Source of the DNA: Aphrophora alni
Taxonomy: Eukaryota; Arthropoda; Insecta; Hemiptera; Aphrophoridae
DNA length: 64,000 nt
Assembly: GCA_963513935.1 (NCBI GenBank)
Contig: OY740768.1
Coordinates: 72,826,877-72,890,876 of the forward strand
Direction: 5' to 3'
Shown: in pieces, positions 1 through 13,236 of the stretch
Layout of the letters: each line of letters opens with the position of its first letter
Numbering within the stretch: position 1 is the stretch's first letter
Program-made: the position numbers and the translations under genes
The notes under the pieces: model-generated
Databases searched by the model: none
What the model saw: only the letters and a program-made list of their open reading frames with translations
Told to the model about the DNA's origin: nothing

Positions 1-3000
1 TTTTTTCTACTAGATGTAGGGTTTACCGAGTACAAGAAAAAAAATTAGTAGTTATATTTTCTTAACTTAGAATTTATAACTATCGTATCACTTTTACTCT
101 TTCAGTATATTTCTCTCAGGATGATGTTATAGTTGTTCTTTTGTATGTATGTATGTTCAAGTTTTGTAATATATTTAAACCCAGCAATTTTGTTCACTAA
201 AACATACTCATATTATCTTCTATTATACATAATTCAAAATTAAATTTATATATTTTATAAATTATCAAAGTACTTTAATATTAGTAACTCTCTTAATTTT
301 ATAGGCAGATGTAAACCACTTTCAGAACAATGTGTAGATATGAATACTAAAATCAAATTATTTAAAAGAAAAATCTATTATTATTTATTTCCTATTAATT
401 AAAAATCTAAAATATTGAAAATAAAATTGTATATTTGATTTAACGTAATGAATTGTTTGATACCTCACGTTGCTGAAACCTAATAATTGAACTAATGTTG
501 GAGAATCCGTGAAAACATATTTTACCACATTTATATTACCTTAGGAATCAAATTGTGGAAAATCTTTTTTTTCTTAGGTTATGAAAGGAATACACTCGAA
601 TTTCATGTTTATAGTTCTAGAGGTTTGGGCTGAAAGTTAATGAATCAGTCAAAATATTTGCTTTTAATATATATACACCAAATAAATGTGGTAATTCTAT
701 TAAATTGTGTCAGAAACCTAACCATACCATAACCTTCATTAAGACAAAATCAAAAATAATATATGTGGTGTTAAAGATTTTATCAAGTCACTGTTTTTCA
801 ACTGAATTTAAAATAATAATAATAATGTCTCTTATACTTATCAGTAATTTTATATTTCAAAAAAGAGTTCAATTTTGTAAATGTGAATTTTTAATTCCTT
901 ACCAGGATCGACCACAATTTTACTCATTTCGAGTAGTTATCCAAATTTTAGAAGACTTATTGTTACTTGTCGGACTTTTATTATTATTTTTTTTTTGTGA
1001 AACTACGGCACTAAAACCATTAAAAAAAGTTTTGTTTTTTACTCAAACCTGTTATGAAATGTCAGGCATATTCATTAATACATGGACTATGCGTGTTTGT
1101 AGTAGTAAAATAATTCATCACCGGGCAAAAGTTGCCACTTAATTAGAGTCGTACAAACAAGTAAGTTTTAATACGTTTTTGAATCCAATTATAAATTATC
1201 GTGACAATATATTCAACAAGCCCGTTGCTATGGTAACAATTTAACAGCTGGTATTGAATAAATCCCATTTATAATTTTATAGTATAAGTACTATATTACA
1301 TTGTAACTTACTTTTGAACTCTATTCTACTATCTTTATTATAAAATAAAGATCAAATTAAATGTTTTTTATTCAAATAACACCTGTCCAACCTGTAAGGA
1401 ATGTAATATGGGTAAAATAGGGTCCAAATTAGAGTTTATTTATAATTTTATTATGTGCACAATTAAGGTCCATCAATTTCCTCCCCTATCGTTTTTAAGA
1501 TATTATTTATTTTTAAAAAAATAGTATTAAAATAACTGTTTCATTATGTAGAAAAATAAACTAAAACTTAAATAAACAGTATGGATGGAACATAAATATT
1601 AAATATTCTGAAAGACATATTTTGAGAAATGAAGACATTTTCAAAATAAGTAAAATGATTTTCTCGGGATAGAAAACCAACAACGGATGAAACCAACCAA
1701 CGGTTCTTGGTATTAGCTTAGATTAGGAAAGAGACAAAATCTCTGGATTATTTGAATAAAAACACTGTATTCATAAAGTATATTTAGTAAAAGATAAGAA
1801 TTGTAAATTAAGAAAAGAAAAGAAAAATATGTTTTTACGCTTACAATAACCCTTAAAATTGCATTACTTAGAATTTTTTGTTTAAACCTCAAACTACCTA
1901 ACCAACCGTTTTGAGGATTTGTTAAAAATATTTTGTGTTTAAGAAGAAGTATTTTAAAATCTGGTTCACTGCGCACAAACGAAGATGAGCTCCAAAAAAA
2001 ATGTCACAAAAGTAAAGTATGTAATGTCATTAATTTCATTTAAAGAATATAATATTTCTTCTTACGTTCACACATCCCATGGTATGTTCTACGGATTTGG
2101 ATTTAGACTGGTAAAAGATGGAATGTTATCAACTGTTTTAAATAATTTAAACGTTGTTACAAACTTTGAAACGGAAGGGGGATGTCGTATTGATAATTAA
2201 TGATTTTATTTTAATTCCTTTAAATATTAGTTGCTAGTTTAATTAGTAACGATTTTTAATCAATCAATACGCTGTGTAACAAATTTTGACCTCGAGATTT
2301 CCAAAATAAAAATTAATAAGTATGGTACAAAACAATAATCTAATTTCGTTTTTTAATGTAATCTAAATTTTCTTTTACATTATGTATTATTGTTTTCTCA
2401 CATAATATACATAATGTAGAGTAAGATGTGTAATATCGTAGTTTCGAAAAAACTATTGACAAGTTTTTTGTGTACATTTTGAGGTTCCCTGAACTGAAAA
2501 AAAAAGTGGTTTTTGGAATGTCTCTCATCTAGTACATGTTGTCTATGGTGTTTTCTGTGGGTTAAAGCCCGATTATGTATAAAATGTGATATGTGGCTAT
2601 ATTTTGAGAATGTTTTCTTCACATTTTCGAAACTCAAAACTTGGACTTCTGCCAAAAAAGTAAAACACAAAATAACGATTTTTTTAAATCCGGCTATATT
2701 CCTTATCCCTAAAATTCCAGTTCTCGATTTAAAAGAAAGAAAGAAAAAGAAACAGCTAATAAAAAGTTCTTCCGATTTTGTTCAATGGTAGGTGAAATGT
2801 TAGATTAGTGTCCCAGACCATAATCCCGAACTCAAGTAAAAGAAAATTACTGTTCGGAAATAATTAGCAAAAAACTAAACTAACTCTAAAAACGAAAATG
2901 ATATTAAAAACTTGCTTATAATCAAATACAACTTACTCTAAAAACGAGTTTCTACATGGACAAAACGTTTTTCCTCAATTAGAAGAGAATCATGTTCAAG

Positions 3001-4085
3001 ATGGCGGTGAATATTATTTTTTCTGCATAAATTTGTGAGAACATTAGTGCAATATTTTTGTACGATATATTTATTTATTTGTTTTTAAATTCAAGCATTT
3101 CTATAACAATTAAATCTTTAATTAAAATAAATTTCAAACCTTTCTCACAACTTTCAAATTAGTTTTACGTTTTATAGTTTTTAAACCTTGAAATATCGGT
3201 CTTGACACCAGCAACAAAATAAAGAAAACAATATTCCAACAATCTTTAAAAACTGAACCCTTGAAGAACCTTGGCGTCAAAACTAGGTAATAAATATTTT
3301 AAAAGGTTCATTATTTTACGTTCATCATTAAAGAGATTTAGATATTGGCACTGTAATAGAGTAATAAATCGTGGAACAGTTGCAAAGACATGATAAAAAT
3401 GAATAGAAATCCACTGCAAGATGGCGAATCCTCTTACCAATAACAAAGAAAGCAATTGCAATGGAAAGATAAATGGAGTAACCATCTACCATTTATCACT
3501 TGAGTAACCAACCTTACCTCGGAAGTTTAGAGCTAGGTTTGGTTTTTTTATTACCACACTATAACACTTTAGATAAGAACATATTGTACACTCTAATATT
3601 GTGATAAATTTATTCAGTTTAAAGATTACCTAACCGAACCCTATTCTGTTTACAGTGTTGTAACCGAAATTCAACTTGGCTATAATTTTGAAAAATAACA
3701 CTTGTGAAAACCTGAATCAACAAATGAAAGACCTCGGTCAATAAATGGAATAATCACACAATTTTCCACAACAAGCACTTCATTTGTAAGAAAGCGACTA
3801 AGTCGTCGTCTACAGTTGTTACAAATCAATTTAACACCAAGCTGTCAGAGAAAATTCGTTTGCATTGTTCAGTATCAAGACTCTATGTGGGTTACATTTC
3901 ATTTGGTGATTGAGTTTCTGTAAATACATTTCTTATGGGATACAATTTGGTTTAGAAGGGCCTTATAAACTTTTTGTAACTTAAAATATATTTATACATT
4001 TTAATAGAACTCAACCTCAACCATTTCACTTATATGTCAACCTCGCTCTAAGTTTAGATAGTTTTTGGTTAAAATAAAGTTTTTT
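1..4085. other. Unassigned AT-rich DNA
   Basis: No recognisable coding sequence, RNA gene or terminal repeat was seen. The short open frames here (for example 705-1142 and 1985-2200) start with TTG or an unsupported ATG, are rich in Phe, Ile, Lys and Asn, and match no family I recognise. Intergenic or intronic DNA is the simplest reading. Confidence 0.6.
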
Positions 4086-4087
4086 TA

Positions 4088-4490
4088 AGGTACATTTTCA
4101 TTTTACCAATTATTCTTGAACAGAAATAGCCTTTTAATTGCAATACGAAGTCGTTTTATGTCAAATTGCTAGAGCTAATTTTGTAATAGGGATTTTTTTT
4201 TTTTTTTCATATAGAAATTACCCACAAAATTTGCGTTATAAAACAAATAAAAAAAATCCCTCAAGGTGTGGCAAATTTCACCCACGTACCAAATTTGTTC
4301 AAAATCGGTTCACAGTCGTCCGCACAGATAGATAGACTAACAAACAGACGATAAACTGACTGCCAGAGATAATTTTTAAAAAATTAATCTAGGCTGAAAG
4401 TTCTTTAAACGTAAATATCTAGTAAAAATCCCTATCTATTTACCCATCACATAACTTTCCCTATTGTATGTATATAGTTTAAAAATGTAA
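4088..4490 (+). repeat. Dispersed repeat family B, copy 1
   Basis: The left part carries the block ACCAATTATTCTTGAA, which recurs almost unchanged at the left of copies near 39.56, 46.09 and 47.89 kb. The right part has a GACAGAC-like stretch (around 4322-4360, 'agatagatagactaacaaac') followed by a tail resembling 'aaatatc...aaatctattt...catcaca'. No ORF is conserved between copies, so this is likely a non-autonomous element. Both boundaries are approximate. Confidence 0.5.
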
Positions 4491-4589
4491 GAAAACAAAT
4501 ATAAGAATTGTCTTTCGAAAATAAACCTTATAACCCATGCGCACTGCAATGTATCAATTTACAAGACTTAAAAGATATGTTTTCCTTAT

Positions 4590-4870
4590 CTGTGACGCGT
4601 TCCGTGGAACAGTCACCCTAACTCATAGAAGTTACCATTCGGTTGGTTATAGATTAATATTTGGTCACGCCCTGAGCTGCCAGTGCAATCTTGGTTTCAC
4701 GGCTAACCGCGATCATCAGCCGGATTCTCAATAGCTCGGCAATTGAGATGGCAGTTGTAATCTGCTGCTGACACGGGAAGCCTATGACGTGTTAGAGAGC
4801 CACAAAGGAGCAGAATAGAAGTGCCGCTGAACAGCTTGTCACTACTTGTGTCAATTCTTCTGAATTTATC
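4590..4870. other. GC-elevated patch in AT-rich DNA
   Basis: Roughly half of the bases are G or C here, against clearly less on both sides, with several CpGs between 4597 and 4780. A 65-codon open frame spans 4537-4734 (+) but resembles no family I know. It could be an old exon, a regulatory element or the remnant of a GC-richer mobile element. Confidence 0.3.
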
Positions 4871-6835
4871 CAGTTTATGTTTAGTATATTTGTCTAAATT
4901 ATTATGCCGGGGTAAGTTTACGGTAAATGGAGCTCTCGTGATTCTCGAAAACGCCTAAGTCCCAACGCGGGAGTTATCAAATAGGCTATGAGCTTTGACC
5001 AATTCTATCACATTCACGGTTTTGTGCAGTTACTTTTTATAATAAGAAAATTAGTCCTCCCAATTAGTTTATTGTAATTAACTCATAAGAGGTGGTTGGT
5101 CCATACTGGTTGGGGAAATTTAGATCTCGTAGGGTATAGTAGAAAAGGTTTTCTGTAGTTAACCCTCCCATGGGTTACCTAATAGCAGTATCAAACTATC
5201 TAGTTTTTACCCAAGCAGCCTAAACGCGTTGCATATCTATCTTCCCACTATCAATATAAATTATACATAGTTCATTATGTTGATTTAACACGATAGTAGA
5301 TGCTTCAATGGTTTTGTTTTCTTCACTGTAATTTCTTGGTTTTTTAAGAATCGTACGACGTTCGTAGTTTTAAATGAACTGAATACGTGTAATAATGCAA
5401 TTATCTAACATAATTATTTTTTAACACGTAATTTTAATATGATTTTGTTTTAACTGTAGTTTTCTGTAGTTGTCTGGTTGACAATTGTTTCTTTTTTCTT
5501 CATATTCTTGGACCAGTAAATGAAACGATCACTCGACAGACTCTCAACGAATGATTCACTACTTTTTCTCTTTTTAATTAAATTAAAAATCTATAATGTA
5601 GATTTTACAAATATCTAATAATTTGTGAAAAATACTAATGAACAGCTAAGAAATTAATTTTGAATAATTTTTAACAAAGAAAATCTTTTCAATTATTAGG
5701 AGTTTATTGAAAGATATATTATTTAAAGAAAAAAGTTTTAAAATTATATTATATCAGACAAGATTTCAATATGCAAGATGAAACAGATTCAGACATATTT
5801 ACACTAAACTCTCACGACCACATGATTTCGTTGGAAGTTATAGCACTAGATGATTAATTAAATTAATTACAAACTATAATTTTAAATTAATTTAGAAACT
5901 TAGTTTGAATGCAGCGAGTACAAAAGTAATCGTGCATTACCTACTTTGTAGAAAGACAATTTATCCTAGTCATACATTTTAACTAAGCCTAAAATTATTT
6001 AGGCAATTATTTTTTTAAGAAATTTTTGTATTGATGGAGATTTCTTTTTTTTAACACGAACCACATTGTTCACATTTGACTATACGATTATATAAAATTA
6101 TAAAATATTTACTTTTTCGGACATCTCTATCAGAAAGTAGTTGCGTTTCTCTCTGAATAGCTGTACTAGAAACTAGCACAAACGGTAGATTGTTTTAGGC
6201 GTATCGTTAAAATCGAGTTGATCTTGGACTCTCTATGGCTAAAATTTGATTTCAGATCATATTATTCTTTATCTTACAGAACTGCTTTTACATAGTTCTT
6301 TGCTTTATATTATGTATTCATTTTTAAATGAACGCAACAACCAACGCTAAACTCTGAGTAACGGATTAATGGCAATATTTAGGATAGTTGACTAAGCACG
6401 AGTAGCATAATACGTAAAAGCCAAGATCCAAGGAAACCTCCAACAAAGACTGAACGAAAGTAAAGTTAGGAAAAACAGTAAAGTGAGAAGTGGAAGTACA
6501 GGAAATTATTTATCATGCAAGGGAACACTTCAAGATGAATATTCTAATGTATAGCTAATTAAAAAATATATGTTTCTGCGGTATCAAAGTCTATTGCTGA
6601 TTATATTGTAGAATAACAACTTGAGATTTGGCATTTAGTTTTATTTCAATTTGGGTTATATGAGTTCTATGATATTTGTGTTAACTAATTGATAAGTTCA
6701 AATAATTTTGATGTCCTGTTTTCTCTAATATATATTTCACATAATTCTTTTTGTAGATGTATTATAAGGGAATGATGCAATATGATGTATATTTGTATAA
6801 GAAAATTAAACAAATTTATATTTTTTGTCCTAAAG
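4871..6835. other. Unassigned AT-rich DNA
   Basis: Nothing recognisable was seen on either strand. There are no tandem repeats and no coding-like frames. Confidence 0.55.
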
Positions 6836-6839
6836 TCAT

Positions 6840-7489
6840 CATTAGAATAACTTTTGCTTGGCTAAGGTTGAAATAGTTTGAGGTTAACTATTTGTTAGAA
6901 TAATATTATAAATTTTAGTTGGGAAAGACTTTACTGTATGTTTAACACTATACTCTCAACGAGACGACGTTGAGCTACACTCACGTGACGTATAACCTAA
7001 GTTTTCCAGAGCTTGTCGATTTCTTCTCCTCTTATGAATGCAATCCATCACGGCAATGTAATGCCATGTCTTTGCCCTTTAAAGGAAAACTTATCGCAAC
7101 AATTTCCATTCTTGTAAATAAATAGTGCATAAAGATAAATAATCCATTCAGTTCTTATCTATATAATTACGTTACTCTGAATACCTTCTAATAAAACTGT
7201 ATTAATCTGTTTAGATTAAATTAAAATCAAGTTTACAAAATAAATTTAATAATAATGGTGTTTTGTAAAAATTTTCTGTGTTGTTTCACGATTGTCAACA
7301 CCTTAACTTTGCCTGACTGTTCGAACTCTTTTGATGTAGGTAATTTAATTGGAATATCATTTCTCTGCATTGAATTATTTGATACTTGAATTAGACCTGA
7401 ATTGGGATCGCCAATAAAAGCTCAAATGCAGTAACCAAATATCATTCTGTAATCGTCTGAAGTATGCAGGTAATCCGATCGTTTACGCT
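6840..7489 (+). repeat. Dispersed repeat family A, copy 1 (~0.65 kb)
   Basis: It aligns by eye with 9975-10661 and 24020-24761 over most of its length. Shared landmarks in order are an AGTTTGAGGT-type block, 'ctctcaacgagacgac' (6953 onward), 'gagcttgtcgatttc', 'atcac..caatgtaatgcc', 'aacaatttc', a 'tttgatgtaggtaatttaatt' type block, 'aaagctcaaat' and 'ctgaagtat' near the right end. No protein frame is shared, so it is probably non-autonomous. The 132-bp tandem array begins within about 55 bp of its right end. Confidence 0.7.
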
Positions 7490-7543
7490 TACAAGCACCG
7501 AGAGCCACCAACCACTGAACATAAAGGTCTGTTTTTATGTTAG

Positions 7544-8332
7544 GGCTTTAGCATTTCAAGGCGTATATACATCATGGGTACAACTTAAATTTACTACCAC
7601 TGTGATCCCAATTAATGTCACACCGCAATCTCAATGTAATGAGTGAACCACCTATAAAGCGTTTAACGTTTTAAGGCTTTACCATTTCAAGGCGTATATA
7701 CATCAATGGGTACAACTTAAATTTACTACCACTGTGATCCCAATTAATGTCAAACCGCAATCTCAATGCAATGAGTGAATCACCTATAAAGTGTTTAACG
7801 TTTTAAGGCTTTAGCATTTCAAGGCGTATATACATCAATGGGTACAACTTAAATTTACTACCACTGTGATCCCAATTAATGTCAAACCGCAATCTCAATG
7901 CAATGAGTGAACCACCTATAAAGTGTTTAACGTTTTAAGGCTTTAGCATTTCAAGGCGTATATACATCAATGGGTACAACTTAAATTTATTACCACTGTG
8001 ATCCCAATTAATGTCACACCGCAATCTCAATGCAATGAGTGAATCACCTATAAAGTGTTTAACGTTTTAAGGCTTTAGCATTTCAAGGCGTATATACATC
8101 AATGGGTACAACTTAAATTTACTACCACTGTGATCCCAATTAATGTCAAACCGCAATCTCAATGCAATGAGTGAACCACCTATAAAGTGTTTAACGTTTT
8201 AAGGCTTTAGCATTTCAAGGCGTATATACATCAATGGGTACAACTTAAATTTATTACCACTGTGATCCCAATTAATGTCACACCGCAATCTCAATGCAAT
8301 GAGTGAACTACCTATAAAGTGTTTAACGTTTC
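7544..8332 (+). repeat. Tandem array of six 132-bp monomers
   Basis: Monomers start at the GGCTTT motif at 7544, 7675, 7807, 7939, 8071 and 8203, with spacing 131, 132, 132, 132 and 132. The first lacks one A. Units differ by only a few substitutions (for example gtcacacc versus gtcaaacc, and gaatcacc versus gaaccacc), so the array is young or homogenised. Each unit contains in-frame stops and 132-bp-periodic translations look like no protein. A degenerate partial unit precedes it (about 7518-7543). Another trace, 'catctataaagtactttacg', lies at 8499. Confidence 0.95.
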
Positions 8333-9970
8333 TTAATTTCTCCCTGTGATTAAATATTTTATTCAGGTGTAAAGTATATGTAGTAATATTTACTGATATC
8401 TTAGTCTCTGATTGTGTGTCGTCACGTTCTAACCAGTGACCATATAAGATTTACATGTAATATTTATTGAACGTATTAAAACAGTCAAGGAGAAAATCAT
8501 CTATAAAGTACTTTACGTTTTTCTCTGTTTAAGTTGGTGTTTTGTTCAAGATACAGTAGCTGTATCTTTTTTGTTATTTCTGAATTTATTAATGTGAGCA
8601 ACCACTCGCGGGTAATGTCATCTGGGTTTACAAGAAAGATTTATTGAATGTTTTGAAATACCTTAGGATATAGTTTACTAGTCACAGAAAGTTTGTCGTG
8701 TCAATGTTACATTCCCAAGAAATTTGCATTAGACACTACATTGCTACTAAGCAATTCATATCTAGGCTCATGTTTATATCCGGAGAAATAATAATACGCT
8801 TCCATGTGCAGAAGATCAGGGACAATTTATTGTTTTTAATTGTCTGGAAATTTTTTATCACAGTCGTTACGCTTTATTAACCTTTTTTTTAATGGTTTTT
8901 AAACTTAAAATTTACGTGTCAGTCTTTAAATAAGTAACATATAATAATTATGTTATTAACCCTCTTGAGTTCGTGTTTTATTTCAGTTTTAAGTAGTTGA
9001 CTTCCAAATCAATTTGATTAAAATTTATAACTGCATACATATTTTTAATTGCTAACTTTCGGTTCTCGAACACATTGACCAAAAACTAGAAGAACCTCTG
9101 AAAATTTATTTAGAATTTCTCAAGAGAATTTATGGTAACAAGAGAAATAATTAGAGTAGATACAAATTTTCAAGTCGAAATAATAATTTTGGTAAAAAAA
9201 TAATAATTGATGCAGCAACAATTAATTAGTATCTTTTTTACAGTAATGTATTTGTTATTAAATTATATCCTCTCATTTACTTCAATAAAGAATATTATTT
9301 GCCCATTTTATTTTTGTTTTACTTTCTTAAAACTATATAACATATTTTCAGTTTGAACAAGAGATTTAATACCCATGTCATTAATTATAATTCCCTTTTT
9401 GAGTCGATACGAATTCACTGAACAAAGTTCACTGTATCTTTGAAGTAATTTATATTAATTTAAGATCTATTCACAATTATTAATTAACCTTTTTTTTTAG
9501 AATATAAAGTGTAAAAACTTTTAAACAGTCATTTAAAAGATTTTTTTCAAAGTAACTAGGGTTAGATAATAACAAATAATTGGATTGTCACCAAAGCTAA
9601 AACTTGCAGTCACGTGATATGCCAATGCATCACTTAATCCTAGTGATGAAGGTGAAAGCTGAGGACCAGTAGAAAACTATGAATTATGGGGTAGTAAAAG
9701 AGAAGAATTAGTTAAAATGTCAGGTTAGTTAATGTGTGTTAATAGTTAAAATGTGTTAAAATTAGTTAAAAAACGAACGAAGAAGAGTGAAAATAAATTT
9801 TCATGTAAGAGATTGGTTATTAATTCTGATTTTTATACAAATTCAAGTTTAGCAAATTTAAAAACACAACTTATTGTCGTTGTCTGGTTTTAACTCATGT
9901 CTCATGATGTAGATATAGATAGTTGTATAAGATGGAAACTAAAATATTATTTGGCGTTATCAACAAAATA
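8333..9970. other. Unassigned AT-rich DNA
   Basis: Apart from a short trace of the 132-bp monomer near 8499-8522, nothing recognisable was seen. Confidence 0.55.
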
Positions 9971-9974
9971 ATTT

Positions 9975-10661
9975 TTACTACGTCATAACTAAATGTTATA
10001 ATTGCAATAGTTTGAAGTGGATTATTTATTAAAATAATGATAGTATTCCTAGTTGAGAAAAATCTTGACACTTATTACTGCATGTTTAAAGCGATATTCT
10101 CAACGAGACAACGTCATGTAACGAGGAACCTAAGTTTTCTAGAGCTTGTCGATTTCGTCTTGTCTTATGGAAGTAATCAATCACATCAATGTAATGCCGT
10201 ACCTTTACTCTTTTAAGGAAAATTTAGTTTAACAATTTCTTCCATATAAAAAATAGAGCATAAACAGCTAAATTCAGTTTATATTATTAATCTATAAAGG
10301 GCTTAGTTTAAATTTAATAAATTGTATATTTCTAAATACACATATAGAAATAAGGATATTCTATTTCTCTTACAAATTAAATGTAATTACAATGATAATT
10401 TCTAAAGTTACATAATTTTATTACATCACCGTTTCACTCTTGTGATTGCTTGAACGTTATTATAGATCCAATTCTTTTGATCTAGATAATTTAATTTGAA
10501 TAGTATTTCTCTGTGATAAATTATTTGAATTCGAGGTAAATTAATTAGGGTTAGCTAATGAAAGCTCAAATCGATTCATTGAAGACAATGGAATTCAACA
10601 ACCAATTCTGTATACATCTGAAGTATACAAGGTAGGGAAATGGAAATCGGTTACGCATGTA
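9975..10661 (+). repeat. Dispersed repeat family A, copy 2
   Basis: It carries the same ordered landmarks as the copies at 6840 and 24020: AGTTTGAAGTGGATTATTTA near its left end, 'tattctcaacgagacaacg', 'agagcttgtcgatttcgtct', 'aatgtaatgcc', 'aaagctcaaat', and 'catctgaagtatac' at its right end. It has the same orientation as the other two copies. It has no coding capacity and its divergence suggests an old insertion. Confidence 0.7.
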
Positions 10662-10914
10662 ATTAGATTAGTTTTGTCAGTCGATAATTCATATTAATAC
10701 CAACAATAAATAAAAACATTCATTCTATAATTAAAAAATATGTTTGAATACCCTCCGAGAAAATATTATAAGCCGATCAAAGTCAAATGATTAGTTGTAT
10801 TTTCGTGTCACAATCAAAACTGAATAAAAGAATGTAAAGTGAATAGATATATAACACACAAATATAACACAAATGTTAACACTTTGAATAATCTGATATT
10901 TTGATTTTCGAGTA

Positions 10915-13236
10915 GAAATAAGTTGTGGAGCTGGTATCCTTGCAAGAGAAGATGTTGAAAATCAGCCCATCACTAATTTTTAAACGTACAGTCCATAGAA
11001 TCCGGTTTTAAATTTTCTGCCGAACTAAAAATCTGCGATGATTTCACATTTACGTCTATATCTGTTTATAGAGCCCCAAATAGTATTTCTGTTCTAAGTA
11101 TTTCTTAGAAAAATAGATGTAATATTTATTATCTAAGCAAAGAAATCAAACAAAAATATTTTAGTTATGACAGATGATTTTAATGTTGACCTCTTACCCA
11201 GCAGTAAAGAGAAAGAGGTATTTCCATATTACATAAAATCTAATAATAATAAGTTTCCAAATTGTAATACGCCCACTAGAACAATTTCGGCATTGGGAAC
11301 TTGTGTTGATAATATCTTTACAAATTTTGAACCAATGTATAGCAACCTTGGCTCTCAGACTACATTAGCCAATTCACTTCAGATTCATGAATTTGGAAAC
11401 AAACACTTTCAGAAAAGATTTTCACAACCCAAGAAGTTATTAATAGAGAAAATGTTAATCTTTTACTTCACCTCTGGAAAAATAAGAGTTTTTTCCTGCA
11501 TTAGCTTCCCTAGACATGACGTAAGTCATTTTATAATATTGTTTTTAAGGGATTTTGTCAATCCTTCCAGGCACCCTTTCCACCTAAATATATCTAGAAA
11601 TATTCTTAAAGTCCTCTGGAAGACCGCAGGATTTAAAGTATTCTCCGAGAGGAAACATGTTTTATTTGAGACTCAGAAGATTCTTGGCTCCTCTGCACTC
11701 CTCAACTACTATACAAAATATTGTAAAATATTAAAGAGAGTCATTCGAGCTATGAGATGTATGGGGAATGATAGATACATTAATAATCCAGAAAATAAAT
11801 CTAAAACGGTTTGGGAGTTGAACGAAGACATACGGATTGTGTTAATGTGGCAAGTAATGGTGATATAAAACTTAGCTGTGGAGGATCTGCTATTGAAAAC
11901 CAACTTAGAAACTTGCCAACACCTTTAATACAATTTTTTATTCAATAAAAATAAAAATTAAATATTAAAGTAAAGCATGATTACATGAATGCAAATTTTA
12001 AAGAAACACCCCTATCCAAAATTAATATTTCTACATCCGACAACCTCAAGAGTAATTCATGAAGTACTAACCGAGTTAAGGAATGCAGAATCTGTAGACT
12101 CTCACAAAACCTGTGTATAAGAAAGGACATAAAGCAGATATTGCTAATTATCGGTATATAGATTCATACCTGTAATTTTAAATTTTTTTGAAAGGGTATT
12201 ATTAAACGGAATTTTTAATTTTTTGGATAAGTATACAATTGCAAAAATTGCTAATACAGATTCCAAAAAAGGTTATCTACAGAATCTGCTATATACGAAA
12301 TTAGTTAAATCTATTGATGGAAGACGTCATGTGGATTCTGTGATACGTTATCAAATCTCTCAATAGCATTTGATTGTGTCGAACATTCAATTCTCTTAAG
12401 CAAACCTAATTACTGTGGCATACGCAGAAAGTCAAATAACTGGATACGAACTTACTTATCTGGCAGAAGACAAAGAGTAGTGTTTACTGACTCTCGTCCA
12501 TTCTATTGTTTATTGTTGGAAATCAACCCACAAGGAGTTCGCAAGCGCTCAATATCGGGTGCTCTACAGTTTTTGATTTATATAAATGGTTTTCCTTATA
12601 ATATTGGAGATAAAAAACTATACTATTTGCTCATGATACTCTAACTATTTAAAAATATATAAATTCCATATTTGGAGAAATCTATTACATCAACATTAAT
12701 AATGGCAGGAAAATAGTTTTCGATAAATCATCTGAAATTAAATACAAGTAAAACCCAATTAATTAATTTTAGTTTCAAAAATAAAATTCTCTTAACCTTT
12801 TCAGAATGTATTATAAGTATAGAATTTTCAAAGTTTCTTGGAGTGGTAATTGATGAAAACCTAAATTAGAATAAACATATCCATTCTCTTTCTGCTAAAC
12901 GTAATTCAGCTTGTTTTGCATTCTGTGCTATTTCAAATGTTTCCAGTTTTTCCATTAACAAGACATACAATCAATTGAGATATCCAGATTTGGTTCTAAT
13001 TCGTTCAAAATTTTCGTATTAAAAATATAATTAGAATAATTTATAATATGAAATTTAGTTTATCGTGTCGAAATTCATTTAAAAAATAATAATATTTTAA
13101 CACTCACTATTATTTAACATTTTAATATTTTATTGTTCTTTAAATACAATCAGAATGGTGTCACTCAGCACCAACGTGGGTACTCCTTCCAGGTAAAGAT
13201 ACTTCAGTACCCAATTCATGGACTATTCGTGCACTA
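10915..13236 (+). pseudogene. Jockey/CR1-like non-LTR retrotransposon, 5' and central part (endonuclease + RT), decayed
   Basis: Frame-shifted translation gives the order of a non-LTR ORF2. First is an apurinic-type endonuclease with GAGIL.RED (about 10930), ISVYRAPNS (about 11057-11085) and DDFNVDLLPS (11173 onward), where the family usually has GDFN. A CTRTIS-like 'PTRTISALGTCVDNIFTNF' follows. Then comes the inter-domain linker ending in 'YINNPENKSKTVWEL'. The reverse transcriptase shows PVYKKGHKADIANYR (about 12111), AFDCVEHSILL (12366), WIRTYLSGRRQRVVF, a degraded PQG..S.G.LQFLIYI block, the catalytic box as FAHDT (12625-12640) where the family has YADD/FADD, and FLGVVIDENLN (about 12831). 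Many stops and shifts make it non-functional. The longest open piece is 11167-11868. The 5' end is truncated and there is no ORF1. The C-terminus resumes at 14985, after an inserted hAT element. Confidence 0.88.

Noticed and set aside
705..1142. 145-codon open frame
   Set aside because: It starts with TTG, is strongly Phe/Ile/Leu/Lys-biased as chance frames in AT-rich DNA are, and has no motif.
7464..7646. 60-codon frame at the start of the 132-bp array
   Set aside because: It runs partly through the tandem repeat, does not recur in frame in the other units and resembles no protein.
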